Assembly (NCBI GenBank): GCA_029532625.1
Contig: JARFXM010000011.1
Location: 2,294,001-2,358,000 of the forward strand
DNA: 64,000 nt
DNA from: Lomentospora prolificans
Lineage: Eukaryota; Ascomycota; Sordariomycetes; Microascales; Microascaceae
Direction: 5' to 3'
Shown here in pieces: positions 55,847 to 64,000 of this stretch; the stretch's first letter is position 1, and each line of letters opens with the position of its first letter. Both the position numbers and the translations under genes were made by a program. A model generated the notes under the pieces. That model ran no database searches, was not told where the DNA came from, and worked only from the letters and a program-made list of their open reading frames with translations.

Positions 55847-57666
55847 CCAAGAACCAGATGCGGAGGGCGAAGAAGAAGGAACTGAAGAAGGCGAAGCCAG
55901 CTGACCAACAACCCACTCCCGATGGCACTAAAACCCTCACGCCAGCTGATGGGAAAGATGCGATACCCGATGCCATCAACGACGGAGAGAAGTCAACAGC
56001 CGATCTCGATGTCAAGAACTCCAACGCGGCCAGCGTCGATGTTGTTGCTGAGCCCGATAGCCTCGACGAGATTGACGACCCCTCCGTCGCGTACTTTCAG
56101 GATATCTTCAAGAAGTTTGGCGCTGTGCCGGACGGCGAGGATGAGGCTACGAGGGAGGCGAATGCGGGAAATAAAGGAGAGGTTATGTACGGCGATGACG
56201 ATGAGATACCCAGTGAGGATGAGGAGGCGGTTCCTAAGCTGTCGCGGAAGAAGAGGAAACAGTTGACGAAGCTTTCCATCGCCGAACTCAAGGCCCTCGT
56301 GAGGAATCCTGAGGTCGTCGAATGGCAGGATACGTCGTCGTCCGATCCCCGTTTACTCGTTCAAATCAAGGCCCAGCGCAACGTGGTGCCTGTACCAACA
56401 CACTGGTCTCTAAAGCGAGAATATCTTTCGTCAAAACGTGGTATCGAGAAGCCACCCTTCAAGCTCCCACAATTCATCGCCGAGACGGGCATCACTGAGA
56501 TGCGCGACGCGGTCCTTGAGAAGCAAGATCAGCAAACGCTGAAGCAAAAGCAGCGCGAACGCGTGGCACCAAAGATGGGAAAGCTTGATATCGATTACCA
56601 GAGGCTTTATGATGCCTTCTTCCGCTTCCAGACCAAGCCCGAGCTCACGCGGTTTGGTGAAGTTTACTATGAGGGCAAGGAGACTGAGGTGGACTTTAAG
56701 AATTTTAGGCCGGGTGAGCTTAGCGATGCCACAAAGGAGGCCCTTGGAATGCCCCCCGGCGCGCCTCCGCCCTGGTTGATCAACCAACAACGCTATGGGC
56801 CTCCTCCGTCTTACCCTACTCTTAAAATTCCCGGACTCAACGCCCCGCCTCCTCCGGGTGGGTCGTGGGGCTTCCATCCCGGTGGGTGGGGTAAGCCGCC
56901 GGTTGACGAGTTCAATCGACCCCTCTTTGGTGGTGATGTGTTTGGTCTCGCGGCTCCCAATGGTGCGACTGGTGCACAGCTGGCGCAAGCAGCGCAACCT
57001 CAGTATGCTGCTGAGGAACCTATTGACAGGACTCTTTGGGGCGAACTCCAACCCCGTGAAGAGTCTGAAGATGAAGAATCTGAAGAAGAGTCAGACGAGG
57101 AGGGTTCGGATGAAGACGAGCTTCCGGGAGGTGGCCTCGAAACACCAAGCGGCCTTGAGACTCCCAGCGGGTTCGTTAGTTCTGTGCCTACAGACTACCC
57201 ACCGACCGGAGTGGAGACTTCTGTTGCAGGCGAGATGGACCTCCGCAAGACCCGACGCGGCATCGACACGGAGGAGTCGTCACATCCCCGCTCCGCCTAC
57301 ACGGTTATCCCGGAAGCTGCCGGCCGTGGCGTCGAGGGCTTCTTTGGCAGCGAGCGCACCTATGACCTCAACGCCGTGCGGGGCAGCAACGTACCCGTAC
57401 TCGGCCAGGAGGACGACACGCGTAAGCGGAAGAAGCCTGGCGACATTGATGTGGCACTCGATCCCGACGCGCTGCATCAGCACGGCGGCATGAGCAAGGA
57501 TGAGCTGAAGAAGAGGTACGACGAGGGCAGGCGGGAAGAGGGTATCGGCGCGCAGTGGTCTTATGAGGAGGATCTGCAGGACATGATTACCCAGGAGGCG
57601 AGGAAGAGGCAGAAGATGGACGAGAAGAGGAGCGAGAAGAGGCGGGAGAACAAGTACAAGTTTTAG
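55831..57666 (+). CDS. CUS1: U2 snRNP splicing factor Cus1/SF3B2 (SAP145), 611 aa
   Basis: A single exon. A Lys-rich N-terminus (MAQKMTKNQMRRAKKKELKK) and an acidic stretch lead into the DUF382/SAP145 core. Core blocks: DPRLLVQIKAQRNVVPVPTH, WSLKREYLSSKRGIEKPPFK, LPQFIAETGITEMRDA. The PSP domain follows: RFGEVYYEGKETEVDFKNFR, PGELSDATKEALGMPPGAPP, PPWLINQQRYGPPPSYPTLK, PGLNAPPPPGGSWGFHPGGW. The C-terminus has an acidic Glu/Ser region and a basic end (EKRREN). The protein is part of SF3b, holding U2 snRNP at the branch site together with the Hsh49/SF3B4 subunit. The match is near family consensus and the length is typical for fungi. Confidence 0.96.
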   Translation: MAQKMTKNQMRRAKKKELKKAKPADQQPTPDGTKTLTPADGKDAIPDAINDGEKSTADLDVKNSNAASVDVVAEPDSLDEIDDPSVAYFQDIFKKFGAVPDGEDEATREANAGNKGEVMYGDDDEIPSEDEEAVPKLSRKKRKQLTKLSIAELKALVRNPEVVEWQDTSSSDPRLLVQIKAQRNVVPVPTHWSLKREYLSSKRGIEKPPFKLPQFIAETGITEMRDAVLEKQDQQTLKQKQRERVAPKMGKLDIDYQRLYDAFFRFQTKPELTRFGEVYYEGKETEVDFKNFRPGELSDATKEALGMPPGAPPPWLINQQRYGPPPSYPTLKIPGLNAPPPPGGSWGFHPGGWGKPPVDEFNRPLFGGDVFGLAAPNGATGAQLAQAAQPQYAAEEPIDRTLWGELQPREESEDEESEEESDEEGSDEDELPGGGLETPSGLETPSGFVSSVPTDYPPTGVETSVAGEMDLRKTRRGIDTEESSHPRSAYTVIPEAAGRGVEGFFGSERTYDLNAVRGSNVPVLGQEDDTRKRKKPGDIDVALDPDALHQHGGMSKDELKKRYDEGRREEGIGAQWSYEEDLQDMITQEARKRQKMDEKRSEKRRENKYKF

Positions 57667-60600
57667 GGCTTGCCTGGCTCGTTTCGTCTGGGTGTGGGCT
57701 GGGGCGTTTTTGCTTGACGGCGCGCGGGTGAACAAATAAAACGGAAAGCATCAGATCGAGTCCAAAATGTTGGCTTTCTTTGTACGTTATATTCGAGGCT
57801 AAGGGTGTATTGTAATACAGCATTCATAGAGGCAGATTGGCCCGGACACTTCGTCTTGGTTCACTTGGATCCTCTACCTGTAAGCCCCTTATGTGAGCTG
57901 AGATATGTATTACACGTAACCTTGCTCGCAATGGCGGGTATGACAGCAAAGGGATGCGGATAACCGAAAGCTGAATACAGGAATTTTTTTCTCAATGGCA
58001 GTCTTACACCATACGCGACTGTCATGTGCGGTTTTTCAATGTCGCCCGTGTCTCCGCCGGGTCCTAAACAGCATGTAAACACCGTTGATTCCCTATCCTT
58101 ACCAACTACGATGGCCGGCAAAAACTACGCCTTGAGCGTCATGGTGCGATTCTCGTCAGGAGCAGAACACGGTCTACGGCTAAAGCATTCGGTTAGTACG
58201 CTTATTTACCGTGGCGTCGCTCTCCCGGCGCATAAGAGAGGAAGATATCGTCGAGGGATGCGGGCGACTGAATACCATGATCCTCACCGCCAGCGACGTG
58301 ATCAGCGGCACTTACAGCACATGATACCCTTGTAATCAACATATAATATATCGATCTATCTATATATAAATATTACTTTGGTTATGCGGTTGTGAAATAT
58401 AGCGTATCTAGATTCTTCAATTGAAGTAAGGGTGAAGATAGGTTGAAGACACACGCAGTAGTCAATAAACCTCGCCGGCGACATTACACATTGGCAGGGT
58501 CTGCCAAGCACTTTGGTACCCATGCAGGTACAACTAACTGATAACCGTGTCGTTGACATTCTGACGTATAGTCGGGCGATTTTGTCTCACCCCAACCTAT
58601 AAGACGATTTCGAGGATGGCTCCCACGGGCTTAGAGGTACGATGATGACTTTGCGGAATTTTATAGAGGGCGGCGCGCCTGGTACGCCTCTGATTTTATA
58701 GGCCAGCACGAATACTTTGGTCTTTTCTTGAAGCTGCTCGATCTTGTAACTAATGATTATACCCATCAGGGACATCATAAGCCGTGCGTCCGTTTCAACT
58801 CACCATGACGTGTTGCGACCACCGAATCGACAAAATTTCAAAGGCTTCCGCCATCTAAAGTGGAACGGCTTCGATTGTCAAAGACGAATGTCCAGTGTGC
58901 TATCGATGTTTGGAAGATGGAAACTTTGTAATCACGATATTGTCAGCTGTTATATATCTGGAAAGCTTGGTAGGAATCGGTTTATTATCCACTATCTCGT
59001 CTTTCTATAAGTTTAAATAGCGTCTGATGGAATAATAATCAATAGATCTCTTCAATATTAGTCTCTGCAAATCCGTAATACTTTCCTCTAGACCTCTCGT
59101 TTCCAGTCCCTTTTCCTCTGAGATTTGACACCGATCGCTTGCATGAATCTCTAGTGGAGAGCTGCGTCTAGAGAATCTGGGTTGTGACTGGTCTTTGCTG
59201 TTATTATTATTAGGTGACAGCGGAACTGTAATATCCATTCGTTTCACAAGAAACTAATATTACCGCCGATTCAAACCTTCTTTTCTCCTAAGCTATCTAC
59301 AATTTATATTCATCGAATAGTTTCCACCATAGACCAGTCTACGCGCCAAAGATCCCAAGCATATCCAAACTGTTGCCCCAGATTAGTCTTCAGATGCGCG
59401 GGCAAATGATCTATTACATATTGGCCTTGCGGTTGAGCATTGAGAGACCATTTCAAAATTGCACTAGGAACCATATTCTAGCTCCTCCACTTGTCTTTCA
59501 GAACCTCTCTCAACTTCTCCACCACGTCAATCGTCTCTACTATTCTCACTATATGCTTTTAGCAACTTGGTGGTCCATTTGAGAAGGGGCCAAGCTGTAA
59601 ATGCCAACCGTCTCATATTACACGGGTTATGGCTCAGAAACCCTATCGCCGAAACCGCAATTTAAAGAAACGGTTATTCGCCTCCACTTCTAAGTGTGAC
59701 TCCTCTCCCACTTGTGACATAACGGTGAAATGGAACGGTCTACCTCGCCCTTCGATTTCGTTGTGTATGGGCGCATGAAGTAATAACTCGACACTGAGGC
59801 TATACATATTAGCAGGACATTTTCAAGTTGTTCCTTCATGTGCTTGATATTCTACCTTATGGATATTGCGAGAGCTCATAGGGTAATAGTTGGAACAAGT
59901 ACGAAAAAAGTATGCACATCCATTCCTTGAGCTGGTGCGTGGTGAGTATCATGGCGGAGACCGCAGTTGGTGTTCCAAACTTCAACCTATCTCTATGGAA
60001 TTATGTCTCCAATTCAAGCTGCCTCGCGTTTTTGTTCATCTCTGACCTCGTAGACCCTGGAAAGCCTTTCGTTTAGACGGGAGGGTAGGTATTAGGATTG
60101 ATTGTGAAGAAAGTTCCATGTTTAAGCAGCGTTGCATACTTTACTCGGAGACGTTCACAACTCAGGAAGTCCCCGGGACAATAATAACGAATACAAAGAT
60201 GCCCACATCCGGTATGTTTCCTCTTCTACGGGTCGTCGATACAGACTTCGTAGATGGTAATAATAATGTCAGTCAATACACGTCCCCAATCTGACAGTCA
60301 AGAATTACCATTTCCTTCTTCGGAACTGAGCTGCTCCCGCTGTATCCTGAGCAGATGGTGAGCAAGATGAGCAAGGGATCCCTGTTTTGGAGCCCCCTGG
60401 TATAGTTGCCATCTCTACAAAGTGTAAAAATGTTATGGTGGAGTTGGAGGGATGAGTTCAGAACCTAGTTTTAGGACACTATTGCACTGCCACCTCGCCG
60501 CTTTTCCCCAATCAAACAGTCCAAAGAATGAAACTGGCCCATGTACATACTACTGAAATAACTTAACCTCTAGAAAGTTTTTCTTATTTTTTTTTTGAAA

Positions 60601-63600
60601 TATATTGTCTTATATACAACTTCTCTAGTCTCTCTGAGGATTATGTATACGTAGAAGTTAGTACAAAAGCAGACACACTACATGAGATGAAGAGGCGCAC
60701 CGTAGAGACTGCCAAAGGGCGCCCTAAAAGAGGCTAGAGCTGTAAGAACGAGTGACAAATCAGGTCACCTTGTGTTCAGCGAAAACAGTAATCTAATAAC
60801 GGCAACTAAGCGGGCTACGATTGACTCGAAATGCCTACGAAGAGGCTCAGTGAGAGGACGATACAACTTCCACTATCTATCCTAGCCAAGGTGAATCACA
60901 GGTCACGCAACGTTACCCTACGCAATATACTACAAGGGGTGATGAGCGTAGAAATGAGGAGTAGAAGCAGATAGTTCCCTGTAGGTTTGCGACTATGTAA
61001 TAATGCCTTGTGAGAGAACTGCGTAAGCTTGTGGGTTAAGATAGAGTACATCCTTGACTAGGATCTATATTATATGTGATGGGACCTCCTAAACAAGGTT
61101 GTGGAACTAGTTATCTTATCAATGATGGTGCAAGTTGCTGGGATATGTCAGAATATGAGCTAAAGCTAGGAATTAAGAGTAATAGTATCCAATATTGGGT
61201 CCTAATATGACAGACCTACTAAAGGCTTCATCGAGCTGAAGGCGCCACTATTCCTAATCATCTCCCCTTCCCTACTTACGGAGTTCCTGCCCACTCTTAA
61301 GTGTATTTTTGTCTAAATATGACCGTGACTGGTGATGCCGAGGGAATAAGCAAGGTATGATTATGCCTTTACTAAATTAGAAGACGGGCAGTGCCTCGCG
61401 AAATGAAATGAAGGCCAAGGCTAGATGTCCTGTCTCTGTTCTCTGGCTGGCCTGATGCCTGAGCGTCATCCAGAGGTTAGGAAGTTCCACCACTTACTCA
61501 GCTAGACTATATATCTCAAGTATACATCCCCTTAAATATACCTCAACACATATAAGGATCTTTACTACTCTAAATGGGGAAGTTCTAGGTAGAAATAGCC
61601 ACCGAATCACGTTCTCCCTGTCCCTGTGACTAGAAGCCACGCAACCAGAATCACGCAACTAGAATGGCTGAGCATAGTTCATGTATAGGAGCTTTCTTAT
61701 GGAGAGGATTGTATAGAGAGGTAGAGAGAAAGAACTGTTCCCGATCGTCCCCCTATTCCCCTTCCGCACCGCCATTCGTAGGTCAGGACGGTTAGTTGCC
61801 CACCCATAGGACCAATGTATCTTCAGTGTGTGTCGTTTTATACATGGCAACATTGGCGATGTTGAAGGTACGAGTGATATTACGAAAATACATTTTGGCT
61901 CAATTGAGACACGCAGTAGGATTTCACGCCGAGAGATGAAGGAACTAGAGCTACGCAATATGAGCATCCAATTCGCCTTCCTTGACTTCCCTAGGCTCGT
62001 TTCACCACTTCCCACCCAAGGACCCAAGGTGTCCATCCATCATAAACGATCTACAGTCAAAGATCATTAAGGAGAAGCCTATCAGGAACAGTAACTTTGG
62101 TGTGTAGCACAGTGGCCGCATCCCCGAACTGGCCTTCGTTTCCCAACTTCGGCTAATATCCTTTTTTTTTACCGGCGGGAAAAAAAAGACGAAAACGGGA
62201 AATAGAGAATGGGTGATTAGTAGGCAGTTTTCTAACAGGTATTAGGAAAAGAAAGGGGACGGAAACTTGGACTCATGGTTCAGTAGATATTACGACCGGT
62301 AGAAAAAGATACGTATAGCTATACTGGCAGAAAACCATAAACCCCCCCAAGACCTAGATCTGGGCCCCAAAGAGCATCTTCCGAAACTAGGGTTGCCAAT
62401 ATAAATCGTATCTCGAGTTCCGTATAATGGGTGGCCGTTGCGAGAAAGCCTCTTACCCTTGCGTCTATGCTTCCGCTAGAAGTGCGTCTCTATGCCTGCG
62501 CCCGGTTGAATGCCGCTCTAGCAGAGCAGGCAAACAAGCACACGCTCGGGCAGTAGAGCCGCACCAGATCTTGGACGGATGCTTACTGAACATCCATTGA
62601 GTGCGGTTTTGCTGCAGATGTATTGACTGCACAAGCAGACTTCTTCAACTGATGTGTATTGAATCGAGCCCTGATGTGAGTTCTCTTGCCTTCCACCTCT
62701 CAATTGATGTGTATTGAGTTGAGCCCTAATGTGAGGCCTCGCCTTTCACCTCTTCGATTGATGTATATTGAATCAAACTCTTAATGTGAGGCCTCCTTCC
62801 TTCGCCTCTTCAATTGATATATATTGAGTCCAGCCTAGTGTGAGTCCTCTTACCTTTCGCCTTCTCAATTGATGTATATTGAGGCGAGCCACAATAGGAG
62901 TCCTCGCCTTTCCCATTCGCAATTGATGTATATTGGGTCGTATAAGAGTCGAGCCCAATGTAAGTCCCTCTTGCCCATTCACCTTGACCTCTCCAAGACA
63001 CCTTCCCATGCTTAGGACATTCCAGGTGAAAAAATCGACCAATCCACGCGTTCGTTCTGGTCCAATCTGGAGATTCTCGTAATCAGCGCATTCTTTTTGG
63101 GTTCGTTCGTTCAGCGCAGGTTTTGCTGCTCGTTCTGCGTCTGCACCAGGGGGCCTTGGCACAAATTTATGAGCGGGTTTGCCAAGGATTTTAAAGCCTT
63201 TTAGGAATAGCGGCTCCATCTCATAGGACTAGTCTAATGCAAGCTTCTGAAGAGAAGAATGACCTTTTGGTATCACCGATCAGGGTTCTTGACATTTTAA
63301 GCGCGGATGTGTGTTGGTTCCTACCTGCCGTGCCCCTGGTGTCTCATGCGAGCCAGGATTCCTGTCAGCCTTTAGTTTTCATTGCACTTCCCATCTTCAA
63401 TACTACTTGTAACTATGATCCTAATGTTACCCTTCCAATGCCTTCTTATGTCCTACCCACTCTGGCCTACTCCGTAGATCCTGGTTTCAAGATTCTGCAT
63501 CTTAGCTGCCACAGCATCCTGGCTTCTGGTATTATTAATAGCAGAAAAGCCTAACCCCCCTTGTCCCGGATTTCAGTTGAATCAGCCTTGCGCGACTTGA

Positions 63601-64000
63601 CACAGTTCTAACAAGGGGTTAGGGACTGCTACTAATGGACGTGGAGAATGTGCACGTAAATCAACTTCATCTTTACCCAGAGGGTATTCGTAGTGTTCCA
63701 GTGAGGGGAACGATGCCATGTATTGATGCATGACATCCTCTTCGACGGTTCCTAGAATATCGATGCAGCGCATACCGCTCTAGGAGCACTTGAGGCATAG
63801 ATGATTACCTGCCTGTTCCGGACATCGTGACTGGTACAAATCGGAAGATGAGCGGTTCAACCTTGCACAACGCTGGCCAAACTAATACCGCCCTCTCGGT
63901 TTTAGCGTCCTCTTTCATGAGAAGGATGCACCGACGGCATGAGGATGACTTCCCCTGCTTATTGCGCATTGTGTAATCTCAAATATCTAGGCTACTTTCA
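57667..64000. other. gene-poor, AT-richer stretch with degenerate sequence and a minisatellite
   Basis: After the CUS1 3' end no reading frame shows protein character on either strand, and stops are dense. Base composition is visibly richer in A and T than the rest of the window. Small local repeats occur, for example a 14-bp direct duplication at 61638-61665 (cacgcaacYagaat) and low-complexity T/A at about 60585-60610. The 54-56 bp tandem repeat is at 62646-62982. The stretch may be old, mutated transposon remains or a chromosomal region without genes; I cannot recognise a specific element, terminal repeats or telomere repeats. Confidence 0.55.
62646..62982. repeat. minisatellite, six copies of a 54-56 bp unit
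   Basis: Units start at about 62646, 62701, 62755, 62811, 62866 and 62920. Each begins caaYtgatgtRtattga, then has a gagccYaatgtgag-like middle and a pyrimidine-rich end (cctttcaccTctt). Copies differ at many positions, so the array is old or was mutated. A partial unit (gatgtattgactg) lies at about 62617. The array creates an artificial repeated peptide (NIHQ...) on the minus strand. Confidence 0.9.

Noticed and set aside
62773..63219. 148-codon minus-strand frame with repeated NIHQ peptide
   Set aside because: It reads through the minisatellite; the peptide repeat is a by-product of the DNA repeat.
63582..63773. 63-codon minus-strand frame and a possible upstream exon near 63805-63970
   Set aside because: Splice phases between the two do not close, and no family resemblance is visible.
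57700..64000. Telomere or intact transposon at the right end
   Set aside because: No TTAGGG arrays, terminal inverted repeats, LTR pair or transposase/reverse-transcriptase motifs could be seen.

Overview
This window is nuclear DNA from a filamentous ascomycete (Pezizomycotina, most likely a Sordariomycete). The basis is the short GT-AG introns (about 50-180 nt) with CTAAC/CTAAT-like branch sites, the high coding density on both strands, and the gene content: Zn2Cys6 regulator, GH15 glucoamylase with CBM20, CE1 acetylxylan esterase, Tag1-, Mus7/Mms22- and Sly41-type proteins. The species cannot be named from the sequence alone. There is no operon structure; genes are monocistronic and often share divergent promoters or converge.

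Layout. 0-6 kb: a Tag1-like vacuolar protein (+), a 58-residue membrane protein (+) and a disordered unknown protein (+). 6-8.2 kb: SART1/Snu66 (-). 9.5-11.7 kb: secreted glucoamylase (+, six exons, first intron GC-AG). 12.4-13.7 kb: CIA1 (+), broken by one extra base in a C run. 14.5-17.6 kb: 2-oxoglutarate dehydrogenase E1 (-). 19.2-21.2 kb: TFIIH subunit Tfb1 (+). 21.6-24.9 kb: a mitochondrial AAA ATPase (-). 25.2-31.9 kb: Mus7/Mms22 (-). 32.4 kb: a 56-residue split membrane-protein gene (+). 33.4-34.3 kb: cytochrome oxidase subunit 5/IV (+). 34.8-36.6 kb: mitochondrial ClpX (-). 38.9-41.5 kb: glycogen branching enzyme (+, eight exons). 42.1-44.2 kb: F1 ATP synthase beta (+, seven exons). 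45.9-47.1 kb: acetylxylan esterase (+). 47.4-48.9 kb: Zn2Cys6 factor (-). 50.3-51.8 kb: ORC5 (+), broken by one missing base in a C run. 52.9-54.6 kb: Sly41-like transporter (-). 55.8-57.7 kb: splicing factor Cus1/SF3B2 (+). From 57.7 kb to the end no gene can be supported; the stretch looks AT-richer, is full of stops and carries a 54-56 bp minisatellite.

The genes are mostly housekeeping. Nuclear-encoded mitochondrial functions are frequent (OGDH E1, AAA ATPase, COX5, ClpX, ATP2), alongside chromosome maintenance (Mus7, ORC5, Tfb1) and splicing (Snu66, Cus1). Two secreted polysaccharide-degrading enzymes are the accessory part.

I did not find a defence locus, biosynthetic cluster, CRISPR array, tRNA/rRNA or intact transposon. 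The most useful observations are the two single-base breaks in C6 runs of normally essential genes (CIA1, ORC5), two small membrane-protein genes that a minimum-length filter would miss, CACGTG elements in front of respiratory genes, and an in-frame 75-nt intron next to the ClpX Walker A motif. Exon coordinates were derived by hand from splice motifs and phase closure.
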